From Mycobacterium florentinum (GTDB lineage: Bacteria; Actinomycetota; Actinomycetes; Mycobacteriales; Mycobacteriaceae), in contig NZ_AP022576.1 of NCBI RefSeq assembly GCF_010730355.1, positions 248,001 through 312,000 on the forward strand: 64,000 nt of DNA, in the 5' to 3' direction. Position numbers and translations under genes: made by a program. A model generated the notes under the pieces. The model was not told where the DNA came from. It did not search any database and saw only the letters and a list, made by a program, of their open reading frames with translations. Positions 14,433 through 25,500 of this stretch are shown here, piece after piece (positions within the stretch are counted from its first letter, which is position 1; each line of letters begins with the position of its first letter).

Positions 14433-16004
14433 ATGACCGCCCCGATCTGGCTCGCGTTTCCACCAGAGGTGCACTCCGCCCTGCTGAGCAGCGGGCCAGG
14501 ACCCGGGCCGCTGCTGGCGGCCGCGGGGGCGTGGTCGGCGTTGAGCACCGAATATGCCGATGCCGCCGACGAACTCACCGGGCTGCTGGGCGCGGTGCAG
14601 GCCGGCGAGTGGCAGGGTCCGAGCGCCGAGCAGTACGTCGCCGCCCACGCCCCGTATCTGACCTGGCTGCTTGCCAGCTCCGCGGACAGCACGGCCGCGG
14701 CCGCACTGCACGAAACGGCCGCCGGCGCCTACACCGCCGCGCTGGCCGCCATGCCGACGCTGGGCGAGCTCGCAGCGAATCACGCCATCCACGGCGCCCT
14801 GGTCGCGACGAACTTCTTCGGCATCAACACGATCCCGATCGCTGTAAACGAGGCCGACTACGCGCGGATGTGGGTGCAGGCCGCAACGACGATGAGCACC
14901 TATGAGGCGGTCAGCGAATCCGCGCTCGCCGCGGTTCCGCCGTCCACGCCCGCGCCGCAGATCATGTCGGCGGCCGCCACCACGTCGACGACGGACCAGG
15001 CCACCACCACGGCAGCGCAAACGCAGCAATATCCGTCCTGGATGGATCAGCTCGCCAAATGGTTGCAGCAGTACACCAGCAGCTTCGCGTGGCCGGTGTC
15101 CAAGGAGCTCAACCCCGGTGGCTGGCCGTTCCCGCCGGTGCCGTGGGTCAACAGCCTTGCGTCATTTTTCGGGCAGCTGGGACTCTCGCCGGCCTTGTCG
15201 AGCGCGCTCGGCTGGGCCATCTTCCACACCCTGATGATCTTCTGGCCGTTCATCCAGGTCGCGGTGCAGCTAGCCGTCGTCGCCATCCCGGCCATGATGC
15301 TGGTTGCCGCCGCGGCCGGCGCCGGGGCGGCCGCGGGTGCGGCGGCGATCGCGGTGGGCACGGCGGTTCCCCTGGCGATTCAACCGCCATTGCCCGCAAT
15401 GGCACCCACGCCGATGCCCACCGCGCCGGCCCCGGCGGGATTCGGCAACGTGCCGACCAGCTCGAGTGTCAGCGCCCCCGCGCCTGCCCCCGCTTCCGCG
15501 ACCGCGGCCCCGGCGAGCGGGGCCCCTCCGGCCGGTGCCCCACCCGGCGTCGGCTTCGGCCCGACCAGCACGAGCGGGCTGGGCGCGGGCCTGTCCGACG
15601 CGCTGTGGGCGGTTGGGCTGTCGGGATTGTCGGGGAGCGCCGGCGCGAAGAACCGTTCCCGCCGCAAGTCCGAGGAGCCGGCTCCCGACGACGCGGACGC
15701 CCCGGCCGCCGGCGTGGCGGCTTCCGCCAAGGAGAAGTTGAAGGCCCGCCGGCGTCGGGCGCAAGACGCCAAGGACAAGGCCTACCGGTACGAATTCATG
15801 GATCTCGAGGACACGCCCGTCGGACCCGTCGACGACGAGCCCCGCACGTCGGCGGGGGAGTCCGGCGCCGGTCCCCTCGGATTTGCCGGGGCCGCAGCCA
15901 AATCCGGTGCGGACCACGCGGCAGGCCTGACGACGCTGACCGGTAACGGGCTGAACGACGGCCCGTCGGTGCCGATGCTGCCCAGTAGCTGGGGCAAGGA
16001 CTGA
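14433..16004 (+). CDS. PPE family protein, PPW subgroup
   Basis: 523 residues from ATG 14433. The PPE domain (residues 1-175) starts [34 protein letters not shown], with [21 protein letters not shown] long hydrophobic stretch about 310-345 ([29 protein letters not shown]) and a Pro/Ala-rich linker follow. The C-terminus has GFAGAA and, about 40 residues later, PMLPSSW. These correspond to the GFxGT and PxxPxxW motifs of the PPW subgroup. PPE proteins are exported by ESX systems, usually as pairs with PE proteins, to the cell surface or medium. No PE gene is adjacent. The gene is divergent from the anti-sigma/sigC frame and convergent with cobIJ (6-bp gap). Confidence 0.92.
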   Translation: MTAPIWLAFPPEVHSALLSSGPGPGPLLAAAGAWSALSTEYADAADELTGLLGAVQAGEWQGPSAEQYVAAHAPYLTWLLASSADSTAAAALHETAAGAYTAALAAMPTLGELAANHAIHGALVATNFFGINTIPIAVNEADYARMWVQAATTMSTYEAVSESALAAVPPSTPAPQIMSAAATTSTTDQATTTAAQTQQYPSWMDQLAKWLQQYTSSFAWPVSKELNPGGWPFPPVPWVNSLASFFGQLGLSPALSSALGWAIFHTLMIFWPFIQVAVQLAVVAIPAMMLVAAAAGAGAAAGAAAIAVGTAVPLAIQPPLPAMAPTPMPTAPAPAGFGNVPTSSSVSAPAPAPASATAAPASGAPPAGAPPGVGFGPTSTSGLGAGLSDALWAVGLSGLSGSAGAKNRSRRKSEEPAPDDADAPAAGVAASAKEKLKARRRRAQDAKDKAYRYEFMDLEDTPVGPVDDEPRTSAGESGAGPLGFAGAAAKSGADHAAGLTTLTGNGLNDGPSVPMLPSSWGKD

Positions 16005-16010
16005 CCAGCC

Positions 16011-17486
16011 TCAGCTCGGATAACGCCGGGGCGTGAACACCCTGTCGCCGGAATCGACTGTGTACCACTGGGTTTGAGACGATCCGATTATCAGCAGACA
16101 GCGCATGTCGACGTCGGCGGGGTCCAGGTCGGCCAGCCGCACCACGCGGACGTCTTCGTCGGGCCCAGACACGTTGCGCCCGATCACCACTGGCGTTCCG
16201 GGTTCGCGATGGGTCAGCAACACGTCGCGCATCGCACCGACCTGCCAGGTGCGGCTCTTGGACGCCGGGTTGTAGATGGCCAGCACCAAATCGGCCGCGG
16301 CCGCGGCGGCCAGGCGCGCCTCGATCACGTCCCACGGCTTGAGCCGGTCCGACAGCGAAATCACCGCGTAGTCGTGCCCCAGCGGCGCGCCGACCCGGCT
16401 GGCGACGGCCTGAGCCGCCGTCATCGCCGGGATCACGCGGACATGTACTCCGGGCCATTGTTTGGCCTCTTCCAGAACCGCGGTGGCCATCGCGAACACG
16501 CCCGGATCGCCCGACGACACCACCGCCACGGCGCGGCCCTGTTCGGCCAGCGCGCAGGCCAACCGCGCCCGCGCCGGTTCGTCGGTGTTGTCGCTGGGAT
16601 GACGCTGCTGACCGTCGCGTACCGGGACGCGATCCAGGTAGTTGCCATAGCCGATCAGGTCGGTCGCGGCGGCCAGCTCGCGTCGGCTCTGCGGTGTCAT
16701 CCAGTCGTTGTCGCCGGGACCCAGTCCCACGACCGCGACGGCCCCGACCGGCGACCGCTCGAATCGCCGCCTTCCCGGCACCATGGCCAATGAGAAGTAC
16801 GGCACGCTGGCCTCGTCGACGTCCGCGGCCGGCGAGATGCGTTGCGCGACCGTGCTGGCCCGTTCCACATAGAACGCTTCATCCAGCCGTCCGGATGCCG
16901 AAAGTGCCTCCCGGACGGCGTGATACGAACGCCCCAGCTTGAGCACCACGGCGGCGTCCGCGTCGGCGAGCCGACGGGTGAGCTCGGCGACCGGCAAGGT
17001 TCCCGGCAGCACCGAGAGCACTTCGTCACCGGCCACCAGCGGGGTGCTCACCGCGGCGGACGCCGCGCTCACCGACGTCACGCCCGGCACGATGACGGCG
17101 TCGAACCGCTGCGTCAGCCGGGTGTGCAAATGCATATAGGAGCTGTAGAACAACGGATCGCCCTCGGCCAAGAGCGCCACATTGCGTCCGGCGTCGAGGT
17201 GCGCGGCGATGCGATCGGTGGCTTCGACATAGAAGTCCTCGATCGCACCGGCGTAGCCGCCGGGATGATCGGTCGTCTCGGTGGTCACCGGGTAGACGAG
17301 GTGTTCCTCGATCTGGCCGGGCCGCAGATACGGTTCGGCGATGCCGCGGGCGATACTTCGCCCGTGCCGGGCGCTGTGATACGCCACCACGTCGGCCTCA
17401 CCGATCACCCGGGCGGCCTTGACGGTCACCAGTTCCGGATCGCCCGGGCCCAGCCCGACGCCCCAGAGTGTGCCGCGAGTTGTCAT
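16011..17486 (-). CDS. cobIJ: Bifunctional CobI-CobJ (precorrin-2 C20- and precorrin-3B C17-methyltransferase)
   Basis: 491 residues. The N-terminal half (1-245) is Cob[55 protein letters not shown]. The C-terminal half (about 246-491) is Cob[78 protein letters not shown]. The fused arrangement is the mycobacterial norm. The start overlaps the cobH stop by four bases, so cobG-cobH-cobIJ form one operon. A TAG at 16011 leaves six bases to the convergent PPE gene. Confidence 0.95.
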   Translation of the reverse strand: MTTRGTLWGVGLGPGDPELVTVKAARVIGEADVVAYHSARHGRSIARGIAEPYLRPGQIEEHLVYPVTTETTDHPGGYAGAIEDFYVEATDRIAAHLDAGRNVALLAEGDPLFYSSYMHLHTRLTQRFDAVIVPGVTSVSAASAAVSTPLVAGDEVLSVLPGTLPVAELTRRLADADAAVVLKLGRSYHAVREALSASGRLDEAFYVERASTVAQRISPAADVDEASVPYFSLAMVPGRRRFERSPVGAVAVVGLGPGDNDWMTPQSRRELAAATDLIGYGNYLDRVPVRDGQQRHPSDNTDEPARARLACALAEQGRAVAVVSSGDPGVFAMATAVLEEAKQWPGVHVRVIPAMTAAQAVASRVGAPLGHDYAVISLSDRLKPWDVIEARLAAAAAADLVLAIYNPASKSRTWQVGAMRDVLLTHREPGTPVVIGRNVSGPDEDVRVVRLADLDPADVDMRCLLIIGSSQTQWYTVDSGDRVFTPRRYPS

Positions 17487-18109
17487 TCCGCGTCGCTCGC
17501 GATCGCGTTGACGGCGGCTGCGGCCATCGCACTGCCGCCGCGGCGGCCCCGCACCACCAGATACGAAATTCCGCGCGGGTTGTCGATCAGCTCCTGCTTG
17601 GACTGCGCCGATCCGACGAATCCGACCGGTCCGCCCAGCACCGCCACCGGCGCCGGGGCGCCCTCGTCAACCAGTTCAAGCAGCCGGAACAGCGCGGTGG
17701 GCGCATTGCCGATCGCGAGCACCGCGCCGTCGAGTCGGTCAGCCCACAGTTCCACGGCCGCCGCCGAGCGGGTGGTGTGCCTTCGCTTGGCCAGCTCGGG
17801 CGCGCGGGGGTCGGCCACCAGCGATACCACCTCGTTGTCGGCGGGTAGCCGTGCCTTGGTGATCCCGGCGGCCACCATCGACGAATCGCACAGCACGGGA
17901 GCGCCATTTCGCAGCGCGGCGCTGGTCCGCGCCACCACGGAGGCGGTGAAGGCGACGTGCTCGGCGACGTCGACCTGCCCGCAGGTGTGAATCAACCGGA
18001 CCACGACCTGCGCTATGTCGGCGGGGAATCGCGCCAAGTCGGCTTCGGCGCGGATGGTCGCGAATGACTGGCGATAGATCTCCGCCGCATCGCGGATGTA
18101 GTCGAGCAC
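17483..18109 (-). CDS. cobH: Precorrin-8X methylmutase CobH
   Basis: 208 residues. The catalytic histidine is His41 in [18 protein letters not shown]. Other family features are [57 protein letters not shown] and [18 protein letters not shown]. It moves the methyl group from C11 to C12 to give hydrogenobyrinate. Nine bases separate it from cobG upstream, and four overlap cobIJ downstream. Confidence 0.96.
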   Translation of the reverse strand: MLDYIRDAAEIYRQSFATIRAEADLARFPADIAQVVVRLIHTCGQVDVAEHVAFTASVVARTSAALRNGAPVLCDSSMVAAGITKARLPADNEVVSLVADPRAPELAKRRHTTRSAAAVELWADRLDGAVLAIGNAPTALFRLLELVDEGAPAPVAVLGGPVGFVGSAQSKQELIDNPRGISYLVVRGRRGGSAMAAAAVNAIASDAE

Positions 18110-18118
18110 CTGCTCACC

Positions 18119-19219
18119 CTAGTCGCGAAGCAGCCGGTATCCGTCCTCGGTAGCGACCAGCACCTGACCGGTCGGCGGGCTGCCGCACGCGCGCTCGCAG
18201 CCGACGAAATGACGATGCACCGCGGAATCCGTCCCGACGAGGTGCGCCGCGTCCGCCCGCACGTCGGCGGCCGAGCGTGCGCAGCCGGGGCTTCCGGTGC
18301 AGGCACTGACGTCCAGCCAGGGGGAGTTCTCGTCGAACACCAAACCCAGCGGCGCCAGCACCCGCAAGGCCGCGTCGGCGACACCCTCGTCGAGATCGCA
18401 CACCAGCACCGAGCGCCACGGCGTGATCACCATCGGGGCCTCGATCACGGCGAGATACTCCGCGACTTGCGCGGGCAGCACGCCCAGCGGCACCGCGGCG
18501 CCCAACGCAACCCGGCCGTCATCCTGGGCGATCCAGCCCACCGGCGGTTTGGCGACGGGCGCAAAGGGGGTCGCGCTGAAATCGGCACCGGGCAGTAGAT
18601 CCTCGATGTCATCCAATTCACTGATCCGCCAGGCAGTTTCGCGTATCTCGGTGAACCGGACCGCGACCCCGACCAGCGTCGCGACCACATCCTCGGCGGC
18701 CATGCGCAGACCGGTGTCTCGTCCCATCAGCAGCAGGGCGTAACCGTCTTCGCAGACGTGCACACCGACGTCGGCGCCCAGCCCGGAGACGTCGGCGCGG
18801 CCGTCGTCGATGCTGAACCAGAACCGGCCGCCCAGGTCCACCAGCTTGGGTTCGGCGCAGATCGCCGCATCCAGCGCGCCCACCCAGGGGCGCACGTCCG
18901 CGCGTCCGCCGGCGCGCCCGGACAGCGGTGAGGCGACGATGTTGCGCACGCGCTCGTGCGTCGCGGACGGCAGCAGCCCGGCCTTGGCGATGCCCTCGGC
19001 GACCGCCGTCACGTCGGTGATCGCGCGCAACTGCACATTGCCGCGCACCGTCAGCTCCAGGGTTCCCGAGCCGAAGCCGCTGGACATCGCGGCCAGCGCC
19101 GCCAGTTGCGCGACGGTGATCATCCCGCCGGGCAGTCGCACGCGCACGAGTGCGCCGTCGGCGGCCTGATGCACCTGCAACGCACCAGGGCAAGCGTCGG
19201 CGTCGCGGGATCGGGGCAC
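18119..19219 (-). CDS. cobG: Precorrin-3B synthase CobG
   Basis: 366 residues from GTG 19219 (VPRSRDADACPGALQVHQAADG), the start matching the M. tuberculosis protein; the open frame extends to 20152 but that part is antisense to the monooxygenase gene. It contains two ferredoxin-like repeats of the sulfite/nitrite reductase family (GGMITVAQLAALAAMSSGFGSGTLELTVRGNVQLR). The C-terminal siroheme/4Fe-4S cysteine motif is ACTGSPGCARSA, then HFVGCERACG. It carries out the oxygen-dependent ring contraction step of the aerobic pathway. First gene of cobG-cobH-cobIJ and divergent from the monooxygenase gene. Confidence 0.93.
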   Translation of the reverse strand: MPRSRDADACPGALQVHQAADGALVRVRLPGGMITVAQLAALAAMSSGFGSGTLELTVRGNVQLRAITDVTAVAEGIAKAGLLPSATHERVRNIVASPLSGRAGGRADVRPWVGALDAAICAEPKLVDLGGRFWFSIDDGRADVSGLGADVGVHVCEDGYALLLMGRDTGLRMAAEDVVATLVGVAVRFTEIRETAWRISELDDIEDLLPGADFSATPFAPVAKPPVGWIAQDDGRVALGAAVPLGVLPAQVAEYLAVIEAPMVITPWRSVLVCDLDEGVADAALRVLAPLGLVFDENSPWLDVSACTGSPGCARSAADVRADAAHLVGTDSAVHRHFVGCERACGSPPTGQVLVATEDGYRLLRD

Positions 19220-19342
19220 GTATTCCACGTTAAGGCAGAACGCTGCCGTGAAAACACCAATTGTCTGGCCGTTGGTCCGCCCCACCGCCGCGGGCCGCGG
19301 CGCTACCGTCGGCCTCATACCGGGGGAAGTTGGTGGTTTGCC

Positions 19343-20800
19343 ATGACGCAGCAGCGTCAAATCAAAGTCGCAATAATCGGCGCCGGGGTATCGGGCCTCT
19401 GCATGGCGGCTAAATTGCAGGACGCCGGCATTGACTCCTACACCGTTTTCGAAAAGGCCGACGAGGTCGGAGGCACCTGGCGCGACAACACGTATCCGGG
19501 TCTTACCTGCGATGTGCCGTCGCGGTACTACTCCTACACGTTTGCACCCAACGCGAAGTGGACAAGTCTGCTGTCCCCGGGCCCGGAACTGCAGGCCTAC
19601 TTTCGGCGGGTGGCCGACGAACGGGGCATACGGCGACACATCCGTTTCGGCTGCGACGTCACCAAAGCCGAATACCATGCTGGGACATGGCATCTCACCA
19701 CGACATTCGGTGAGGAGACATTCGACGTTGTGGTCGTCGCGACCGGCGTGCTGCGGATACCGAACTATCCGGACATCCCCGGGCGGGAGACCTTCGCCGG
19801 GGCGGCATTCCACTCGTCGCGGTGGGATCACTCGGTCTCGCTGCCGGACAAGCGAATCGGTCTGATCGGAAACGGCTCGAGCGGTGTGCAGATCATTGCG
19901 GAGCTCGGCGGCAAGGTGCGCTGGCTGACGCTGTTTCAGCGGACCGCGCAATGGGTGTACCCGATGCCCAACCCGCGGTACTCGGCGGTGACCAGGCACG
20001 TGATCTCGCAGTTGCCGGGATTCAACTCGCTGAGCCACTGGTTTTGGGGCGCCTTCTTCCAAAAGGTCTTCGGCGGCGCGCTGATCCATTCGGGATTGCG
20101 CCGCGCTCTGGTTCAGGCCACCTGTCGTTGGAACCTGCGGCTGTCGGTGCACGATCCGGAACTGCGGGCCAAACTCACCCCGGATTACCAGCCGGGCTGC
20201 AAACGGCTGGCGATGTCGTCACGGTTCTACCGGTCGGTGCAGCACCCGACCGTCGACGTCGTCACCGATCGGATCGAGCGCATCGAGCCCCGCGGCATCG
20301 TGACCGTCGACGGCGCCCTGCACGAACTCGATGTGTTGGTCTACGCCACCGGGTTTGACGCCCGGGCCTACCTGCGGCCGATGCAGGTGGTCGGGGAGGG
20401 CGGCATCACCCTCGACGAGGCGTGGGCCCACGGTCCGATCGCATATCGGTCGGTCGCGGTACCGCGGTTTCCCAATCTCTTCATGCTGATGGGCCCGCAT
20501 TCGCCGATCGGCCAGCAGTCCTTCATGTCCATCGCCGAGGACCAGGCCGATTACACGATCTGGTGGATCCGTCGGATCCGCAGTGGTGTGGTACGTGCCG
20601 CCGCGCCGACGGAAGCGGCAACCAAGGAATACAACGAGCGCGTGAAAGCCGCTCTGCCGCAAACAATCTGGGCGTCGGGCTGCAACAATTGGTACCTGGG
20701 TAAGGATGGTCTGCCGGAGACGTTCCCCTGGGCGCCGGAGACCCACCGCGCACTCTTGCGCCGACCCGAGCCCGCGGACTTCGACGTCCGCACGGCCTAG
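19343..20800 (+). CDS. Flavin-containing monooxygenase of Baeyer-Villiger type
   Basis: 485 residues from ATG 19343. FAD-binding VAIIGAGVSGL (residues about 9-19) and VFEKADEVGGTWRDNTYPGLTCDVPSRYYSY. The Baeyer-Villiger fingerprint FxGxxxHxxxW is present as FAGAAFHSSRWDH. The NADPH-binding second Rossmann motif is IGLIGNGSSGVQI, and the conserved YATGFDARAYL follows. Likely cytoplasmic or membrane-associated; it oxidises ketones to esters or hydroxylates lipophilic substrates with NADPH and oxygen. It occupies the cobG-cobN interval where M. tuberculosis carries a mazEF pair, as I recall. Its stop is two bases from the convergent DUF222/HNH gene. Confidence 0.9.
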   Translation: MTQQRQIKVAIIGAGVSGLCMAAKLQDAGIDSYTVFEKADEVGGTWRDNTYPGLTCDVPSRYYSYTFAPNAKWTSLLSPGPELQAYFRRVADERGIRRHIRFGCDVTKAEYHAGTWHLTTTFGEETFDVVVVATGVLRIPNYPDIPGRETFAGAAFHSSRWDHSVSLPDKRIGLIGNGSSGVQIIAELGGKVRWLTLFQRTAQWVYPMPNPRYSAVTRHVISQLPGFNSLSHWFWGAFFQKVFGGALIHSGLRRALVQATCRWNLRLSVHDPELRAKLTPDYQPGCKRLAMSSRFYRSVQHPTVDVVTDRIERIEPRGIVTVDGALHELDVLVYATGFDARAYLRPMQVVGEGGITLDEAWAHGPIAYRSVAVPRFPNLFMLMGPHSPIGQQSFMSIAEDQADYTIWWIRRIRSGVVRAAAPTEAATKEYNERVKAALPQTIWASGCNNWYLGKDGLPETFPWAPETHRALLRRPEPADFDVRTA

Positions 20801-20802
20801 TT

Positions 20803-22242
20803 CTAGAACGGCGGCGGCTGATTTCGTTCGGCGACGTGAGCGGCGTTTAGTGAACGCTCGGCGTTGATCCGGTAGATGCGATCTTGCTCCCGCGTGCGCC
20901 GCCGCTTGGGCATCATTATCCCGCGACCGTCGGCCGGAGCATAAATCCTTGGCGCCGTAAGTAATTCACCGGTGGACATGCAGAGCGTTGGAAAGAGCAG
21001 ATGGCTACCCGGCCGTGTGGTGTAGGTGTGGCCGCTAGGCGAAGTCCAGATAACGGTGCCATCGGGGCGTTGCTCGTCGCGCCAGGCTGTCCAGAAAGTC
21101 TTGAGCAGATGATGTTTTCGGCATAGGCACTTGAGATTTGAGGGATGCGTGGGGCCGAACGGGTGTGGGATCGTGTGGTCGATGTCGCAGACCTCTGCGG
21201 GACGATCGCAATTGGGAAATCGGCAAGTCAGGTCGCGGCATCGGACAAACGCGTCCAGCGCCGCCGAAGGGCGATAGCCCGGTTCCGCCATCTTGCTGTC
21301 GCCGGGATGACGCACCGGAAGCACCTGCGCGCCATTGCGAATCAGATCGGCGAGCCGTGGCGCAGGAACCGTTCCGCCACCCGTGATCAACGCTGAAGCG
21401 CGACCGGTGTTCGACGTTTCGAGCGCCGATGCCTCGGCGACGACGTGGATGACGACACCCCCCGCCCGCTCGTCGCTCGCTAAGCGCTCCGGGCATTCGG
21501 GGTTGTCGCAGCCGCAGCTGAGTCGCTCTGCCCCTGCGGCGAGCGCCCCCAACGCGTCGGCACGGCGCTGGGCGAGGGTGCGCGGGTCTTCATCGCAGAC
21601 ATCGTGGGCCATTTGCAGGAGCCGTCGGTCCAGAGCGGCCGCGTCGGTCGAGTACAGGCGGCCCCACAAAGAGGCGGTTCCCGACTCGTCATTGGCCAGG
21701 TCGATGACCACATCGCGGCTGCGCGCGGCGGCGTGAACGCGCCGTAACGCCCCGGGGTCGTGGCGGTCGACTATCGCATCGATGGCTTGTGCCGTCTTGC
21801 TGATCGATAGCGGCCCATATCGGACTGCATCGTTGGCCAGCGCAGTATCGACCAGCCGAAGCGTCTCCTCGTCCTTGATCAGATCCGTGTGCCACACGAT
21901 GGCAGCGGCCAGTCGCGCGCTGATCGCGCCGTCGGCGAAGAGTGCCGACACCCGTGGAAGGCGGTCTCGCAGCGCGACTGCCAAATACATCTGGCCACAG
22001 GCCATTCCGTGACTAATGCCTTGCGCGGCAGAGACTTCGGCGGCCATCGCATCCCAGTTGTCGCAAGACCAATCGGCATGAGGGAGCGGGCCCGTAGCGT
22101 GGCGGCGCACCAATTCGGCAATGGCGGCCAGCCGGCGCGACGACGCGGCGGATTCGGCGCGCGTCCATTCCGCGATGGCCGCAACCACGGTCGCGTCGTC
22201 GGCGCGCACCAGCGCGTCCGGACCCTGTAATCCATCGAACAT
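20803..22242 (-). CDS. DUF222/HNH endonuclease family protein (13E12-type)
   Basis: 479 residues from ATG 22242 ([20 protein letters not shown]); upstream in-frame GTG 22266 or TTG 22272 are alternatives. The N-terminal DUF222 part has [24 protein letters not shown], typical of the mycobacterial 13E12 family. The C-terminal HNH nuclease is [50 protein letters not shown], with paired CxxC-like zinc ligands and the DIDH and KHHLLK metal-site segments. Such genes occur in many near-copies in mycobacteria and are suspected of mobility. I see no inverted terminal repeats or target duplication here. The gene lies between cobG and cobN. Confidence 0.88.
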   Translation of the reverse strand: MFDGLQGPDALVRADDATVVAAIAEWTRAESAASSRRLAAIAELVRRHATGPLPHADWSCDNWDAMAAEVSAAQGISHGMACGQMYLAVALRDRLPRVSALFADGAISARLAAAIVWHTDLIKDEETLRLVDTALANDAVRYGPLSISKTAQAIDAIVDRHDPGALRRVHAAARSRDVVIDLANDESGTASLWGRLYSTDAAALDRRLLQMAHDVCDEDPRTLAQRRADALGALAAGAERLSCGCDNPECPERLASDERAGGVVIHVVAEASALETSNTGRASALITGGGTVPAPRLADLIRNGAQVLPVRHPGDSKMAEPGYRPSAALDAFVRCRDLTCRFPNCDRPAEVCDIDHTIPHPFGPTHPSNLKCLCRKHHLLKTFWTAWRDEQRPDGTVIWTSPSGHTYTTRPGSHLLFPTLCMSTGELLTAPRIYAPADGRGIMMPKRRRTREQDRIYRINAERSLNAAHVAERNQPPPF

Positions 22243-22578
22243 ACTTTCGATACTAGCGACGTCCACTGACAAGATTTGAGATTGCCTAGGGGCGACAAAA
22301 TCCGGCGGCTAACCCGCGCTCCGGCTCCCTTTGTGGCAATGTTTGCTGAGGGGGCATTCGGTCACCGGCAGTCAGCAGAGCGGCCCAGTGCGGCGAAGGC
22401 ACGACACGCCATCCAACACGTGCATCGTCGCCGCAGGCACCACCGCCGCCGGCCTGGTCCGCTCCCGCGGCGCGCGTCTGGGTCAGCATCTGCCGCACCG
22501 ATCCGATTTATCGGCATCTGCACCGGGACCTGAGCGGGCGCTGTGCCCCCATTCGCCGCCTTGCGGTACGAATGGGGA
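22243..22578. other. Intergenic region before cobN, no gene seen
   Basis: 336 bp between the divergent starts of the DUF222/HNH gene and cobN. ORFs here are short and have atypical composition. I looked for the conserved B12-box of a cobalamin riboswitch (GCCACTG preceded by a GG-CCGGTG-type core) and did not see one on the plus strand. Promoters for both genes must lie here but I cannot place them. Confidence 0.5.
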
Positions 22579-25500
22579 GTGGCTGAGCCGACTATCGTCC
22601 TGCTGTCGACGTCCGACACCGACCTGATCAGCGCCCGTTCCAGCGGGAAAAAATATCGGTGGGCCAACCCCGCGCGGCTGTCCGACGAGGAGCTGCCCGA
22701 CCTCTTAGCTGGCGCGCAGATCGTGGTGGTCCGGATTCTCGGTGGCTATCGCGCCTGGCAAAGCGGCATCGACACGGTGATCGCGAGCGGCATTCCGACG
22801 ATTCTGGTCAGCGGCGAACAGGCGGCGGACGCCGAATTGACCGGACTGTCCACCCTGGCCGCCGGCATCGCGGTGCAGGCACACATCTACCTCGCGCACG
22901 GCGGCGTGGAGAACCTGCGCCAGCTGCATGCCTTCCTGTCCGACACCGTGCTGATGACCGGCGTCGGCTTCACCGAGCCGGTGGTGACCCCGACCTGGGG
23001 TGAACTGGAGCGGCCGCAATCGCGGCGCACCGACGGGCCGACGATCGCGGTGCTGTACTACCGCGCGCAACATCTGGCCGGCAACACCTCCTACATCGAA
23101 TCGCTCTGCACGGCGATCGAGGACGCCGGTGGGCGAGCGCTGCCCGTCTATTGCGCGTCGCTGCGCACCGCCGAACCCGAACTGCTGCATCGCCTCGCCG
23201 CTGCCGACGCGATGGTGGTCACTGTGCTGGCCGCCGGGGGACTGAAACCCGCGACAGTGTCAGCCGGCGGGGACGACGACAGCTGGAACGTCGAACACCT
23301 TGCCGCCCTGGATGTTCCGATCCTGCAGGGCCTGTGCCTGACGAGCTCGCGGGAGCAGTGGAATGCGAACGACGACGGCCTGTCCCCGCTGGATGTCGCA
23401 AGTCAGGTGGCGGTTCCCGAGTTCGACGGGCGCATCATCACCGTCCCGTTCTCGTTCAAAGAGATCGACGACGACGGGCTGATCGCTTATGTCGCCGACC
23501 CGGAACGCTGTGCGCGGGTCGCGGGCCTGGCCATCCGGCACGCACAGCTGCGACACGTCGCGCCCGCCGACAAGCGGGTGGCCCTGGTGTTCTCGGCGTA
23601 TCCCACCAAGCACGCCCGTATCGGCAACGCGGTCGGACTGGACACCCCGGCCAGCGCGGTGGCGCTGGTGCGAGCCATGCGCGACCGCGGTTATCGGGTC
23701 GGCGATCTGCCCGGCATCGACGCCAACGACGGTGACGCCCTGATCCACGCGCTGATCGAACGCGGCGGGCAGGATCCCGACTGGCTCACCCAAGAGCAAC
23801 TGGCCGGCAACCCGATCAGGGTGCCCGCCGACGACTACCGGGCCTGGTTCACCACCTTGCCCGAAGAATTCCGTGAGGCCGTCGAAACCCATTGGGGCCC
23901 GGCGCCTGGTGAACTGTTCGTCGATCGCACTAATGACCCCGACGGCGAGATCGTCATCGCCGCAATGCAATCCGACAACCTGGTGCTGCTGGTGCAGCCG
24001 CCCCGCGGGTTCGGCGAGAACCCCGTCGCCATCTACCACGATCCGGACCTGCCGCCCAGCCACCACTACCTGGCCGCCTACCACTGGCTGGACGCCGGAT
24101 TCGGCTCGCACGCCGTCGTGCACCTGGGCAAGCACGGCAACCTGGAGTGGCTGCCCGGCAAGACGCTGGGCATGTCGGCGGCCTGCGGGTCCGATGCCGC
24201 GCTGGGCAACCTGCCGTTGATCTACCCGTTCCTCGTCAACGACCCCGGCGAGGGTACTCAGGCCAAGAGGCGGGCGCACGCGGTGCTCGTCGACCATCTG
24301 ATCCCGCCGATGGCCCGCGCCGAAAGCTACGGCGATATCGCGCGTTTGGAGCAACTGCTCGACGAGCACGCCAACGTCGCCGCCCTGGATCCCGGCAAGT
24401 TGCCCGCCATCCGTCAGCAGATCTGGACGCTGATCCGGGCCGCCAAGATGGACCACGATCTGGGTTTGACGGAGCGGCCCGAAGAAGATTCGTTCGACGA
24501 CATGCTGTTGCACGTCGACGGGTGGCTGTGCGAGATCAAGGATGTGCAGATCCGCGACGGCCTGCACATCCTCGGGCAAAAGCCCACGGGAGAAACAGAA
24601 CTCGACCTGGTGCTGGCCATCCTGCGGGCCCGGCAGCTGTTCGGCGGTGAGCAGGCGATCCCCGGCTTGCGACAGGCGCTTGGCCTCGCCGAAGACGGCA
24701 CCGACGACCGGACCGCGGTCGATCAAACCGAGGCCGTCGCCCGAGAATTGGTCGCGTCGCTGCAAGCCACCGGCTGGGACCCCGATGCAGTGGACACGAT
24801 TACCGACAATGCCGACGTCGCCACTGTTTTGAGGTTCGCGGCCACCGAGGTGGTGCCCCGGCTGTCCGGCACCGACGCCGAAATCGACCAGGTTCTAAGG
24901 GCTTTGGATGGCAGGTTCATTCCGGCCGGCCCGTCGGGGTCGCCGCTGCGCGGCCTGGTCAACGTGCTGCCCACCGGCCGCAACTTCTACTCCGTCGACC
25001 CGAAGGCCATCCCGTCGCGGCTGGCCTGGGAAGCCGGTGTCGCGCTGGCCGATTCACTGCTGGACCGGTACCGCGACGACCATGGGGAGTTGCCGCAATC
25101 GGTCGGGCTGTCGGTGTGGGGCACCTCGGCGATGCGCACCGCGGGCGACGATATCGCCGAAGTCCTTGCACTGCTGGGTGTTCGGCCGGTGTGGGATGAG
25201 GCATCGCGCCGCGTGGTCGGTCTGACACCCATCCCGCTGGCCGAGCTGGGCCGCCCGCGGATCGACGTGACCGTCCGGATCTCCGGATTCTTCCGCGACG
25301 CGTTCCCGCATGTCGTCACGATGCTCGACGACGCGGTGCGCCTGGTCGCCGAGCTCGACGAGCCCGCCGATGCCAACTTCGTCCGCGCGCACGCGCAGGC
25401 CGACCTGGCTCAGCACGGCGACCAACGACGCGCCACCACACGAATTTTCGGGTCAAAACCGGGCACCTATGGCGCCGGGTTGCTGCAGCTCATCGACAGC

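Noticed and set aside
20803..22272. Insertion sequence around the DUF222/HNH gene
   Set aside because: No terminal inverted repeats, target duplication or transposase found; kept as an ordinary gene.
22243..22578. Possible cobalamin riboswitch before cobN
   Set aside because: No B12-box or conserved core could be recognised by eye.
23260..24765. 501-residue minus-strand ORF opposite cobN
   Set aside because: Long shadow ORFs are expected in high-GC DNA; the plus strand encodes full-length CobN.
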